Part shown: one piece after another, positions 23,701 through 33,115 of the stretch | How the letters are laid out: each line of letters begins with the position of its first letter | Numbering within the stretch: position 1 is the stretch's first letter | From: Amphiura filiformis | Lineage: Eukaryota; Echinodermata; Ophiuroidea; Amphilepidida; Amphiuridae | Direction: 5' to 3' | DNA length: 64,000 bases | NCBI RefSeq assembly: GCF_039555335.1 | Contig: NC_092628.1 | Span: 101,144,647-101,208,646 of the forward strand | Notes under the pieces: model-generated | Seen by the model: the letters and a program-made list of their open reading frames with translations, nothing else | Database searches by the model: none | Told to the model about the DNA's origin: nothing | Program-made: the position numbers and the translations under genes

Positions 23701-24007
23701 AGTTGCCGCTGCTGGGATTTGAACCAGGAACCCTGTGCATCTGTCATTCAACCTACCTTGCCATTTCAACAAGTACTCTATTCACCGCCACAGGTATCCT
23801 GCCTTTTCTCTTGAACATCCCAGCTACCCTCTCGCCGTCTATCACTCCCTTCTTCTCATGTTTGCATCGTTGCATGATGGCGCTCTTCCAAAATGACTGC
23901 TTGTTGTCCCAATCGTGGGGATTGACATCGCGGCTTTCTCTGAAGGCTGAGAAGAGGTAACTCATACGTTCATCATCATCCCAGCCTTGTGGCATAGGGG
24001 TGTCCAT
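8351..24007 (-). CDS. CHMP7: CHMP7-like ESCRT-III protein, complete 9-exon gene
   Basis: Nine exons joined in order (23757-24007, 22083-22254, 19511-19705, 18736-18806, 18339-18450, 16978-17097, 11516-11620, 10109-10265, 8351-8472) total 1305 nt: 434 codons plus a stop. All phases agree and all introns are GT/AG. Human CHMP7, as I recall it, is about 450 residues. The N-terminal motif WDDDERMSYLFSAF, GWISWGVNQVVYKPLGW in exon 2, the basic coiled coil AKSTLRRKK...LDTLQEMMDRIQNAETDQM and the acidic ALEAELADLL near the C terminus match CHMP7 in order. CHMP7 is the divergent ESCRT-III subunit: an N-terminal winged-helix part binds ER/nuclear-envelope membrane, and the C-terminal Snf7-like part recruits CHMP4 in nuclear-envelope sealing and endosomal sorting. 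The gene is odd in that exons 2 and 6 each sit beside a large tandem array built from their own splice-site regions. The product name is secure; splicing through the arrays is not known. Confidence 0.93.
8647..8720. repeat. (AAAT)n microsatellite
   Basis: About 18 perfect TAAA units in CHMP7-like intron 8. Confidence 0.97.
9246..9512. mobile_element. 267-bp TIR element (MITE) in CHMP7-like intron 8
   Basis: The inverted ends are ATATGTGACCCATCACATCA on the left and its complement on the right, continuing into AAACTGACCACTT/AAGTGGTTGGTTT. It is non-coding. Confidence 0.8.
10109..10265 (-). CDS. CHMP7: CHMP7-like exon 8
   Basis: A 157-nt exon, VMEMCSEIDDTISQGN onwards, with the acidic helix DTDALEAELADLLSNDE. 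The acceptor is GCTCACAAG/GTG and the donor CCAG/GTAAGG, phase 1. Confidence 0.88.
10314..10563. mobile_element. 250-bp TIR element (MITE) in CHMP7-like intron 7
   Basis: The inverted ends are GAGGGGTCAGTGACACAAAG on the left and the near complement CTTTGTGTCACTAACCCCTC on the right. The arms continue through ACGTAACTCCATTTT. It begins just upstream of exon 8. Confidence 0.8.
10864..10999. mobile_element. ATTCCAGTTGAAATC-type MITE, copy 2 (partial)
   Basis: It shares the AAATGGAGTCAC core, the CACTCCCTGTGTGGGAGATT hairpin and one terminal GATTTCAACTGGAAT with copies at 4540-4662 and 19791-19933. The outer left end is missing or diverged. Confidence 0.55.
11516..11620 (-). CDS. CHMP7: CHMP7-like exon 7
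   Basis: A 105-nt phase-0 exon encoding TMEAYKSGAAALKKTLADTG onwards to SEVQE. It has a strong acceptor with a pyrimidine tract (TTTTACCTTTTCAG/ACA) and donor GAG/GTATGT. The residues follow DQM at the end of exon 6, as in CHMP7. Confidence 0.9.
13741..14057 (-). mobile_element. tRNA-derived SINE inserted in the array
   Basis: On the minus strand the head reads GGCACGGTGGCTCAGTGG (A box) followed by GTGGGTTCGAGTCCCC (B box). A body containing AAGGCGCTTTATCTC and a tail with AGCGCTATATAAATA and ATTT repeats follow. The family is the same as the plus-strand copy at 20406-20716. Confidence 0.85.
14069..14931. mobile_element. TA-flanked DNA element inserted in the array
   Basis: The terminal inverted repeats of ~45 bp begin CAGGTTGAGTCAAAAAAAAG and end CTTTTTTTGACTCACCCTG, flanked by TA on both sides (14067-14068 and 14932-14933), as for Tc1/mariner elements. 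The interior has a 102-codon ORF (14630-14938) with no recognised domain, so it is probably non-autonomous. Confidence 0.8.
16978..17097 (-). CDS. CHMP7: CHMP7-like exon 6, parent of the 131-bp array
   Basis: A 120-nt phase-0 exon, 40 codons from AKSTLRRKK to NAETDQM. The acceptor is AATGAAG/GCT and the donor ATG/GTAAGATTG. Only this copy carries the first 13 codons; the following 81 nt plus the donor are repeated across 12213-17059. It is therefore the best candidate for the constitutive exon. Confidence 0.88.
17790..17941. mobile_element. 152-bp hairpin MITE in CHMP7-like intron 5
   Basis: Arms of ~45 bp: GGGATTCAATCATGTTTTAT...CATCACCGATTAACAA and its near complement. It is non-coding. 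Confidence 0.75.
18339..18450 (-). CDS. CHMP7: CHMP7-like exon 5
   Basis: A 112-nt exon encoding LKKTRVSLKQQIEQLICDTN onwards to KGLKSS, the first helix of the Snf7-like domain. The acceptor is TTCTTTTTAG/GTT and the donor TCG/GTAAGTG. Confidence 0.88.
18736..18806 (-). CDS. CHMP7: CHMP7-like exon 4
   Basis: A 71-nt exon encoding VIKFIGKNQTRVSQITETEI onwards. The acceptor is TTCCTTAG/GTT and the donor TTAAG/GTAAGAC; it leaves phase 2, completed by G in exon 5. Confidence 0.88.
19511..19705 (-). CDS. CHMP7: CHMP7-like exon 3
   Basis: A phase-0 exon of 195 nt (residues 142-206), starting EIADATLECHHQ and ending TDAPPEKQ. The acceptor is TTTACCAG/GAA and the donor CAG/GTTTGT. The segment RLALLYLRKTKKIVV matches the equivalent CHMP7 stretch. 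Confidence 0.9.
19791..19933. mobile_element. ATTCCAGTTGAAATC-type MITE, copy 3
   Basis: It begins ATTCCAGTTGAAATCCATAC and its other end is the near complement GTGTATGGAATAT. The core AAATGGAGTCATCC is shared with the copies at 4540 and 10864. It lies in CHMP7-like intron 2. Confidence 0.65.
20406..20716 (+). mobile_element. tRNA-derived SINE
   Basis: The head carries an A box (GGTGGCCGAGCGG) and a B box (GGGTTCGAGCCCC), like a Ser/Leu-type tRNA. The body has CTTGAGTAAGGCACTTTATC and the tail AAGGCGCTGTATAAATACC. It lies in CHMP7-like intron 2, antisense to the gene. It is not a functional tRNA gene because no acceptor stem closes after the B box. Confidence 0.85.
21358..21440. repeat. ~83-bp palindrome
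   Basis: ATGTTTGATGACGTAAAATC and its near complement GATTTTAAGTCATCAAACAT form the arms. A TTATCGATTTTA/TAAAATCGATAA block marks the inner part. Confidence 0.75.
21588..22060 (-). pseudogene. degenerate partial copies of CHMP7 exon 2
   Basis: Two decayed copies of exon 2 lie downstream of the true exon in intron 2. The nearer (about 21945-22060) keeps the GVNQVVYKPLGWAY-coding stretch but then jumps to the end of the exon, losing ~60 nt, and keeps a GTAAG donor. The farther (about 21588-21737) keeps TAGW-coding sequence and a KIFKRN-like segment with in-frame stops. Both carry GCAGGCTGGAAATCA in place of the true exon's GCTGGCTGGATATCA. They are relics of an earlier exon duplication. Confidence 0.75.
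22083..22254 (-). CDS. CHMP7: CHMP7-like exon 2
   Basis: The exon encodes residues 84-141, CGEIVRQTDFESSVTAGWIS onwards, from the winged-helix region. The acceptor is TTTCTGTAG/GTGTGG and the donor AAG/GTGAGT. The acceptor and first ~36 nt are repeated ten more times just upstream in intron 1 (22255-22866). Confidence 0.9.
22219..22866 (-). repeat. 11-copy 59-bp array carrying the exon 2 acceptor
   Basis: The unit starts at 22219 and repeats every 59 bp to 22809. Read on the minus strand, each unit has TTTCTGTAG/GTGTGGTGAG, i.e. the exon 2 acceptor plus about 36 nt of exon 2, followed by ~14 nt of filler AAGTGTATTTTTC. The unit at the low-coordinate end is the true exon 2 start. Units differ by one to three bases (for example GAAACG versus GAAAGG). 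Confidence 0.97.
23411..23684. mobile_element. 274-bp TIR element (MITE) in CHMP7-like intron 1
   Basis: The ends TTTGGATTAAAAACATATTA and TAATATTTTTTAATCCAAA are inverted copies. The arms continue through TCCTGTTTTGCCAAATGAAAC and its complement. It is non-coding. Confidence 0.8.
23757..24007 (-). CDS. CHMP7: CHMP7-like exon 1 (start codon)
   Basis: The exon encodes residues 1-83, starting MDTPMPQGWDDDER. A 24-nt 5' UTR precedes the ATG within the same exon, back to an acceptor (CAATTTCAG) at 24032-24033, so a further non-coding 5' exon must lie upstream; I could not place it. The donor is GCAAG/GTAGGT, leaving phase 2. Confidence 0.9.
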
Positions 24008-24049
24008 GCTGGAAGCTCCTGCAGATGAACTCTGAAATTGCAACAAATA

Positions 24050-24215
24050 TGGGTACACCCCCTCAGTCCGAAACACCCGTCAGTCCGAACCACAGTCAGT
24101 CCGAATCTTTAAGGTTAGGGTTCATATCCTAGCCCTAAACCTAACCCTAACAATTCGGACTGGCGGTACGTGGTTCGGACTGATGGTGTTTCAGACTGAC
24201 GGGGAGACCCCATAA
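24050..24215. mobile_element. CAGTCCGA-rich palindromic element
   Basis: Several CAGTCCGAA blocks on the left face inverted TTCGGACTG blocks on the right, around a core with GGTTAGGGTT and CTAACCCTAA. It resembles a small foldback MITE just upstream of CHMP7-like exon 1. Confidence 0.6.
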
Positions 24216-25008
24216 ATATCATGGTAACCTAGTCATGCAAATATTGATTATTTATAACACAGGTCAATTTCCTGATATTCGAACTGGCCATTGGCCCGAC
24301 GGCTGAGCACTTTCGCACGCCATTGAATATATGTAAGAGAGCTAGTTCGGGGAATATGCGAAGGGGTATCGCAGACCTCCCTAAAAATGTTTTTGCTCTT
24401 TTAATGACTAAATATCATCATCTACTTCTGGAAATGAAAAAATATAAAATAATAAAAACACATGGCTATTGCTGTTTCGAGTCAGTTTTACCGCTTGGAA
24501 CTCGGGATTGCAAATTGCAGAATTTAAGTAAATTAAACTGTCAATGCTTAAATGCTTCAAATTGTTTAATGTTTGTTACAGCAATCAGGTAAGTTTTTAG
24601 CGTAAAGGTGAGAGTCATCAGTCATATTTTATTATTCAGCTGGCAGCACTGTCAACTTACAGCATGATCGATAATGCATGCATAGCATTATCAGCTTGCA
24701 CTATTTTTGTTACATTTGCACACTTCACTGTATCTAGGGCATAAAATTGTTTCACATTTCCAAAATTGTGATTAAAATTGAGTAGTATTTTGCTCCGCGA
24801 TACCGGCTATGGCCAATGCTAGATTTGATGTATTTGCTGAATCATGTTCAGCTGGGCCTGTGCTGTATACCTACCTGTATACCTGTAGAGTTGGGCACTG
24901 CAAAAGGAAGGCTTTTTAGCCTTATAACGCCCATCCATATTCACACATAACTTAATGCAATAGTACTGAATGCAATGGAAGGAGGGATATGTGATGTGAG
25001 AGCAGGAT
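24216..25008. other. non-coding stretch upstream of CHMP7-like coding exons
   Basis: No gene was recognised. The 5' non-coding exon and promoter of the CHMP7-like gene could lie here or beyond the LINE. An 89-codon plus-strand ORF at 24323-24592 has no recognisable motif. Confidence 0.4.
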
Positions 25009-27938
25009 TTATCTGGATGTCCACGTAATTTGGTCCTGTGCTGAAAACCCGGAGAAGCTAAACATGTCAATATGTTTGGTGAGAAACTCATCAATACCAT
25101 TCTTGAAGATGTTGGTGGATTGGGCATGAACAACAGCTGCTGGGAGTTTGTTCCACACATTACACACTCTCTGTGAGAAGCAGTTTTGCCGTAACCTCGA
25201 AAAACATCTCTGCTTATTAATCTTCAGATCATGACCTCTCAGGCCTTCTACATTTCTCGTCATATCAAACATCTTCGAAACTTCAATATCTTGTAGTTCA
25301 TGCAGAATCTTGTATACTTGGATGAGGTCACCCCGAAGTCTTCTATAAGCCAGTGTCGGTAGATCCAAAAGCATCAGTCTTGTAGCATATGGCATATCTC
25401 GTAGTGATGGTACAATTTTCGTTGCCCTCCGCTGTACTTTCTCAAGTTTATCAATATCTCTCTTCAAGTAGGGCTCCATACACTATTCGTGCATACTCCA
25501 AATGCGGACGAACCATGGACTTGTATAGTGTCTTGAATACATGCTCATCCATGTGGTCAAAAGTTCTCTTAATCACACCAACAACTCTGGTTGCCTTATT
25601 TGCTATTGTTCCTATGTGCTTACCGAAGGTCAGTGTCTTATCAAACTGGACTCCAAGATCTTTTTCCTCATCAATTATCTTCAGGTCTCTCTTATCACTG
25701 CCATCATTCATAGTGTAGGTGTAGTTTTCAGCATCTTTCCCATAGTGCAGTATGCCACACTTACTAACATTAAACTGTAACTGCCATCTAGCAGACCAAT
25801 CACAAAGATGATCCAAATCTTCTTGCAGTCTATGACGATCAGCATCATTATTGACCGATGTGAACACCTTGGTATCGTCAGCAAACATCATTACTAAACT
25901 GCTCACCACATTTGGCAGGTCATTGATGTAAAGTATGAAAAGTATTGGCCCAAGGACACTGCCTTGTGGAATACCGCTTTTCACTGAGGCCCATGCTGAC
26001 TTCTCTCCATTTACCGATACTCGTTGTCTCGTCCAACCAGGAAACTTTCAATCCAGTGAATCAACTTGCCGTTTATCCCATGTGCTTTGGCTTTCTTCAA
26101 AAGGCGCTGATGGGGAACTGAGTCAAAAGCCTTGCGGAAATCTAAATACACTACATCAATGTTAGCACCTTCTTCTAGTAGTTTTGTCCAAATCTCCATA
26201 ATCTCTAGAAGTTGAGTTACGCACGAACGGCCTTGCCTAAACCCATGTTGCTCGTCTTTGATGACATTATGCTCCTTCATGAATGCCATGAGCTGGTTTC
26301 TTATCATTGATTCCATTATCTTGCACACGATTGAGGTTAGACTGACTGGTCTATAATTTCCTGCATCAGCTGCACTACCTTTCTTAAAAATAGCTGTGAC
26401 CTCTGCTTCTTTCCAAGCTTTAGGACTTCTCCTGCATCCATAGACTTCCTGAAGATTACACTCAGTGGATAGGCAATCTCATTGCTTACTTCCTTCAACA
26501 CTCTAGGGTGTAGGCCATCAGGCCCCGGCGATTTTGCCGGCTTAAGTTTCTGTAACTGCTTCAAAACTTCTTCGGCTTTAAAATCTACATCCTGGATTTT
26601 CTCTTCGCTAAACATGATATCAGGTTCTGGCATGTCATTTAAATCTTCATCAGAAAATACACTTGCAAAAAATGAGTTCAATATCTCTGCCTTTTCACTG
26701 TCTGCATGAGCGTACGAACCATCATCCTTTTTCAGGTCTTTTACACCAGACTTCACTTTACATTTTGACCTCACATATTTCCAAAATGCTTTGGGGTTAT
26801 CCTTGGTTTCCTTTGCAAGCTTGCTTTCGTACAATCTCTTGGCTTTCCTTAATACTTTGGTCGCCTCATTTCTTGCATGAGTGTAATCCACATAGTGCTG
26901 GTAGTCCTTTGTTCTGGTATAGCGCTTCCAGGCATTGTATTTTTTCTAAACCTTCTGCATAGTATCTTTGCACATCCATAGTGGCTTGAACTTCTTCTGC
27001 TCTTTCTCACATCTGTTAGGTTTGGTCTTAGGAATGTGATTATCCATTGCATTCTTAAGTTTATTCTCAAAGAATATCCACGATTCGTTAACATCAAGGT
27101 TGCATAATTCTTCATCCCAGACAATATTGCTTAGGTCCTTTCTCAGTGAATCATATGCACCTTTGTTATATACAAATCTTTCTTTATCTGTTTGGTCAGC
27201 TTCAATAGAGCAATCCATCGTGAAAAATAGGGTGACATGGTCACTCTTTCCAAGTGGGCTGCCGCTGGTTAAATTACTTATCAGTGTGTCGTCATTGGTA
27301 ATAACTAGATCCAATAGGCTGCTCCTTTGTCCTATGCGGTATCTAGTGTCAAAATTGGTTATCTGGTGGAGGTAATTATCCTGCAGGCAATCTAGAAACA
27401 GAGAGCTTTCATGGTTGTCTCCTGCACTTGAAGTCCAAGACTCCCAATCAATTTCTGGGTGGTTGAAATCACCAACAACAAGTAGGTGGGAAAATGTCCT
27501 TCCACATACATCATTGATGAGATCCCATAATTTCTTATTATTTATGTCAGTAGAGTTTGGGCTTCTGTACACACATCCAATAAGAAGTCTATCTTCACCT
27601 TGCAGTCTAACTTCACACCACACATTTTCCTCAAAATCTGAAATCGTCAAATCTTCAACTAGCTTTGCATTTAAACTCTTGCTTAAGTAAATGCATACTC
27701 CTCTTCCTGTAAGTCCTGAGATGAAACAATCATACCCATCTATTTCTAGCTCTGCTTTATCAATCTTCACCTCTACTTTGGGGTATATCTCAGTGACTGC
27801 AACTATGTCAGGCTTGGCAGAAGAGATTACTGCCATCAGTTCGCTTCTCTTGTTGAGAAGACTATCTGCATTTGTATACAAACAAGCAAGTCCATTCATA
27901 TCTTGCATTTTATCATCAGGTGCTGTGTTGTGCTTCAA
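25009..27938 (-). pseudogene. broken CR1/Jockey-like LINE (endonuclease plus RT)
   Basis: The 5' part (26946-27938) encodes an AP-type endonuclease with NADSLLNKRSEL, VVGDFNHPEIDWESW and GKSDHVTLFF. The reverse transcriptase follows in pieces at 26337-26891, 26011-26328 and 25451-25984, with FRKAFDSVPHQRL, PQGSVLGPILF and the FADDTK catalytic motif. A C-terminal part lies at 25009-25479. At least four frame changes separate the pieces, so the copy is dead. Motif order and wording fit the CR1/Jockey group; the exact clade is not determined. It lies upstream of the CHMP7-like coding exons. Confidence 0.92.
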
Positions 27939-28408
27939 AGCGGCGACACGGGGGTGCTTAAAGGTGCAACATCAATCAACTCATGTACAATGTGCTTCCC
28001 GTCGTCTCTTATTTTCTTAGAATCGTGATTAGCTTCGAAAAAGATCGCTAGCCACAGCTGTATCTTCTCCGCCACTTGAATATACTATCTCCTCCTCACT
28101 AGTATCTCCCTCTCTTTCCTTTCCATGTTTCTGCAATCTCATAACACTATGCCTCTGTGTACTTGATGTACGCTCCTTCTGCTGTTCTGTTCTAAATGTT
28201 CTGTTCTAAATGTTGATGGCACACTGAAGCACATGGAAATACATTGCTTTTCAATCCCCTTAATTTATATGGATGGAGTAAATCAATGGGGGATCATCAG
28301 GGGTAGCGCTGGCTTCAAAATTTAAGGGGTCCGAGTGATTTTTGTTGGACTCATTCAGCCCTCCAAAAGTCAAATTAAGGGGTCCAGTGGGAATTTTAAG
28401 GGGTCCCA
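27939..28408. other. LINE 5' flank and repeat debris
   Basis: No gene was recognised. Part may be the 5' end of the minus-strand LINE. GGGGTCC-rich tracts appear from ~28310. Confidence 0.4.
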
Positions 28409-29260
28409 CCCCCGGTACCCCAGGTCAACATAAAAAGTGGTAACCATGTGTGTTCTTCCTTTTTTCAAAACCCCCCTTTTCACTGATTTTTCATTGATTT
28501 TACCCCCTTTTTCAAGGTAAAACTCCCCCCTTTTTCAAGGTTTTCAATGAGAAGATTTCCAGACACCCCTTTTCAATGACTCCAAATATTTTAATATATT
28601 AAGTACAAAATGTGCAAGTATGAACATTACTTTGTGTCTGTTGTTGATTTATTTACTTCACGAACGAACCGGCGCACGCCAAACTTCAAGTGCAACAGGG
28701 GAAGAGAAACAACGATACAAAATAAAACTTACATGCATCAGAATTGAACAGAATTAAAAACCAAGGAAAAATATCACTTTCGGTCGATTCGAGAATTCGC
28801 TCCAATCACTGCCAATGTTTCCGCAATGTTTTCAATTCACCACATGGAAAAGTGTATACGGCAGCCAAAGCGGTTACATCTGACACCATCGATGTTCGCG
28901 TCGCTCATTCAGCTCTCTTCAAAAGCGTGCGGGAGCATACGTTGCAACACCCACTAGACAACTATATCGGAAACCGCCGTGCCAATAGTAAAAAGCTGCC
29001 TTCTGACGCTCTCGCTGTGACGATTGAGGGCGGAATCAATGAAATGCCAGAGGATGGAGGCTGAAGACTCGGGCTGAAGACATCGATCGAACGAACCTGT
29101 GAAATACCCTTTTTTTTAAAATTTGGCGGAGACAATGCTCAGAATACCCCCTTTTTTCGCGATTTCGCGGTCCGCGATTTCAGTCAACAAAATACCCCTT
29201 TTCCGCGAAATTTAGAACACACATGGTTACCACTTTTTATGTTGACCTGGGGTACCGGGG
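28409..29260. mobile_element. ~850-bp DNA element with ~45-bp TIRs
   Basis: The left end runs GGTACCCCAGGTCAACATAA and continues AAAGTGGTAACCATGTGTGTTCT; the right end is the complement. The interior carries a 106-codon plus-strand ORF (28744-29064) with no recognised domain, so it is probably non-autonomous. Confidence 0.75.
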
Positions 29261-32200
29261 TCCCACCGGATCATAGATTAAATCAATGGGGGATCATGGA
29301 TTTTTTAGGCCAAAAATAGCGGGGTTATAATTTTTACCACCCAAAATAGGGGGGTTATAGGGCTGGCGACTCAAAATGTATGCACTCTCCGCTTGCATGC
29401 ATTCTTTAACTTACCAATTAAAATAGTGCGTACGATCTTCAATAAGTTTAGTTTAATACAATAATGCAAAATTTTTGCGTGATCCACACACTTTCTTCGC
29501 TTATAAGTTTTGGTGCACTCCGCGCGCGCCTTTGTTCCGGCAATGTCCAATGAATAATACCCAAGATAGGAGGGGTTGTAAAACAATTTAGCCCACGATA
29601 AGGGGGTCATAAAAAATTGACTCCAGTCACCGACATATTTGGGACCCCCCCTCCTTTCGAAGAAAATGCCAGCCCTCTTACTACAACTGGTCAACTGCAT
29701 GACCACACACTGCACTCAGTGAATTACTACTCTGCACCAATTGGTCAATTGATTTCAAGGCGTCCTTGTGAATTTTTAAATGGTTAGTGGATAGGTATCA
29801 TGGTGGTACATTGTCATTGACATTGTAAAACACTGAGGCTGAACATGCTGAAGTACAATGTATAAGAGCTTATAAGCTTACTTAAAAACGATGTGTGTCA
29901 TCGATCGCACTTTCACTAAACTTGACGCTACTTTCACGGCTAAAACATGTAAAATGCCTTTTAATATCACACTTATTACATTGTCGCACTTACCATTGTA
30001 AAGAGAAACTTCTTACTCAATTAATTATCTCAGCTCTTACTTCACAATAACAATCCACAGGGCTCATAAGCTCATTGTTAATCTCTTTACCCAGTCGTGA
30101 AAAGATTCCGATTTAGGCGACCAAAAGGCCGCACAGGCCGCATGTGTTTATTGCGGGGTTTATTGGATGTGGAGTGGGATGGGGATGAAGGGACTCAGGA
30201 CTGGGAGCCTACCTGACATCTAGGCCTATAGCCGAACATACATTACAGGTGTAGACCACATCTTTTCTGAGTAGACACAGATGTAGACATCTCTAAGTAG
30301 TCTAAGTAGTGTAAGCTTTCGTTCGATATAAAAAATTCTGATTGGATAGTGAAGGGAACACTTGAGGTTTTCACAAAAACCAATCACATGTGCCTATTTT
30401 CCACTAGATCTCACACAGTTCTGAATACTTCTGATGATGCTATGCTTTCAAACGTTAGTATAACCACACTACCACAGACTGTGTAGACACCTTTTAGGGC
30501 CTATATAGAAATGGTGCCTAAAACTTATCTGTGCCAAAACTCGCTTCCTCCCCCTTTCGACCTGCCAAAACTGAACTCGCTTGACCCCCTTTTGCAGAGG
30601 CGTAACCCGGGGAGGGGGCACTCCAACTTTGGAGGTGACGCGTATGTAGGGTTGTTAAGACCTCCTTTTTCAGCATCGTTGTGGCCCAAAGACCCCATAT
30701 TTTTTTACGAGCACATGCTCTGTCACCCAAAGACCCCCTATTTTTCCATTTGATCTGTCACCCAAAGACCCTTACAAGTTCAATGCAATTTGAACAGCAA
30801 CATTCATTTTCCACTGATTTTGTTACTTATTTTGAAAAAAACAATGAAATTTGAAGCCATTTAGAACTAGAAATTCGATTTTCGAGGTTTTTGTAGCGCT
30901 GTTTCGGCTCTCACCCAAAGATTCCATTTAAAAAAAGGTCATGTTCTCACCCAATGACCCCATATTTTTTACATTTTGCTCTCACCGAATGCCCCTTAGT
31001 GCGAAAGTGCCAGCCCTATGACACCTATATCCATTTCATACTTGAAGTGCCCCCCGGGCGTAACTAAACATTTTCATGGGGGAGTGGTGGCAAACATAAT
31101 AAATGAGGATCAGGCATCGTTCATGCTGGGAAGTTGGGTTTGTAAGCGCGTCAATACCCTCGTCGCACTGGGCGACAGGGGGGACGGTCTGAACATCTGC
31201 TTGAAATGTACCTGGAACAGTGGCATAGATTTCTTTTTGACATGGGGGGGGCAGATGGGTTTGGAAAAATTGTTTGGAAGTACTCCAACTCCACAAAAGA
31301 AGTTTATGGTAGGCCAGGGCCTACAAATGCGCGAAGTGCGAAAAAAAATTGGCATATTGAAGCTAAGGGGCTGTGCAATAATTATGAGTGTAAAATTGGC
31401 GGGGGAAGAAATTTTGATGAGCTGAAAGGGGGCAAGCCGAGAGGGGGGGGAGCAAGCGATTTTTCACGGCACACATATTCATGGGGTGCCTTTTAAATAA
31501 AGCGCTTTACAGTACGGAAATGCTTATGCAACTCATGTAGGCTAGGCCTATATAGGCTACCGTACCCGGGGGGGGGGCCTATATCTAGACCACGGTTTGT
31601 AAAAATTGGGATCCCAAAAATTTGGCATGCGCAAGGGGGGTGCAAAGAATTTTTGGCGGGCCGAGAGGGGGTGGGGGCAAACAATTTTTGGCAGGCCGAA
31701 GGGGTGGGCAGGCGCGTATCCAGGGGAAGGGGGCGCGCGCCCCCCGGGTAAAAAAAAGGAGAGGGAGAGAAAGGAAAGGGGAAAGAGGGGAAGAGAGAAG
31801 GAGAAAGAGAGGAGAAATTAGTAGGCCTACTACGGGCCCACCGATATGCAGGGCCCGTCACGTCTTATAGGCCTAAAGTGTCAGTGGACCAGTGTAACAT
31901 TTAAAATTTTGCAAATTGAGTTCGGGCCCTTTTTTGTTGTTGAAAGCAATAATAGGCCTACCGGTATAAATAGTGTAAAAATGATGCACCAACCCCCCCC
32001 CGCGTATGGCGCTCAGTGGCCGTTTTCGCTACTGTATTAGACACGTGTAATGTTTTAGGTAATAACTCAATTAGGCCTACAGTAATAGTAAATAATGTAA
32101 CTTTTTCTAACTCAAATTGTACACAATAATATTGTCAAAAATCGCCCACCAAATGGCTTCAATTGGGCCTTTATTTTGCAAAATTTCGGGCAAAATTTAT

Positions 32201-33115
32201 AAAGCAATAATCATTTTATACAATAACAGTGAAACTTGACCATCAATTGGGCCCTCATTTCACAAATTTTCGACTTTTTCAAACTAAAATTTTACATAAG
32301 AATAGTGCCATGGTCCACCAAATGGCTTCAATTAGGGCTTCATTTTGTAAAAGTTTCTCACTTCTGAGGGGGGCACATCCCCCCTCAGACACCCCCCTGC
32401 GTCGCGCAAGCGCTCCGGGATGTCCGCTTCGCGGCCATACATTGTATTTTTCAAATATCTACTTTGCGCCCCCCGGTCTACGAATTCCTGGATACGCGCC
32501 TGGTGGGGGCAATCGATTTTTGTTAAGCCGGTTTGGAAATTAGTACCGCCGCGCCGCGGAGCCGTTTATTATTGCATGCTCAGGGAAGTGCCACTGCTCA
32601 GTGGAATAAATGCGCGCGAAGCATGCCAAACTATGCTCCCCCCTTTTGGCTTGCCAAATATCCCCCCCTATAATTCACTACCCGGGCCCGGATAATTATT
32701 GCACTGACCCCCGGATTGGGCCTTTTGCTTAATTTGATATTTTTTTTAACCGACTGGTAGAGAGACTATAAATTCATTCGCGACTGGAGCACTTGTGAGC
32801 GCTGTGAAATTAGTAAGGAAATCCCCGAAATTTAAATTTCTGAATTTTTCTGGCTCTGACAAACAAGTAAATTTGTTGGATTTCAAAGGTATTTTGAAAA
32901 TGGAGTGGATATCATGTGATGGTCACGGTAAGATTGTTAAACTGGCATAACACAGAAGTTAATCAATTTATTATGTATGATTCATCAGCATGACATTGAG
33001 ACTTGAGTCACCATTGTGTATTACTGCAAGCTTAACTTAAGCTTACCTCCTTGTTACCCACAACCCGGGCCTACATTTTTGTACAACAGGCTTACAACTT
33101 CTGGTTCTGGTTAGG
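29261..33115. other. non-coding, G/C-tract-rich stretch
   Basis: 30.5-32.7 kb is full of CCCCCTTTT, GGGGGG and GGCCTA-type tracts, with overlapping ORFs on several frames that are composition artefacts. No domain, exon or TIR pair could be supported. A TAGGCCTA-like motif recurs. Confidence 0.45.

Noticed and set aside
23701-23740. tRNA-like B box on the minus strand (GGTTCAAATCCCAGC)
   Set aside because: No matching A box or cloverleaf was found; probably SINE debris next to CHMP7 exon 1.
24105-24152. Telomeric repeat (TTAGGG-like)
   Set aside because: Only two or three imperfect units within a small palindromic element; not a telomere remnant.
25389-28020. Plus-strand ORFs across the LINE
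   Set aside because: They are antisense shadows of the minus-strand endonuclease and RT frames.
31018-31870. Overlapping ORFs of 80-135 codons
   Set aside because: They come from G- and C-rich tracts that suppress stops on several frames at once; no domain or codon pattern supports a gene.
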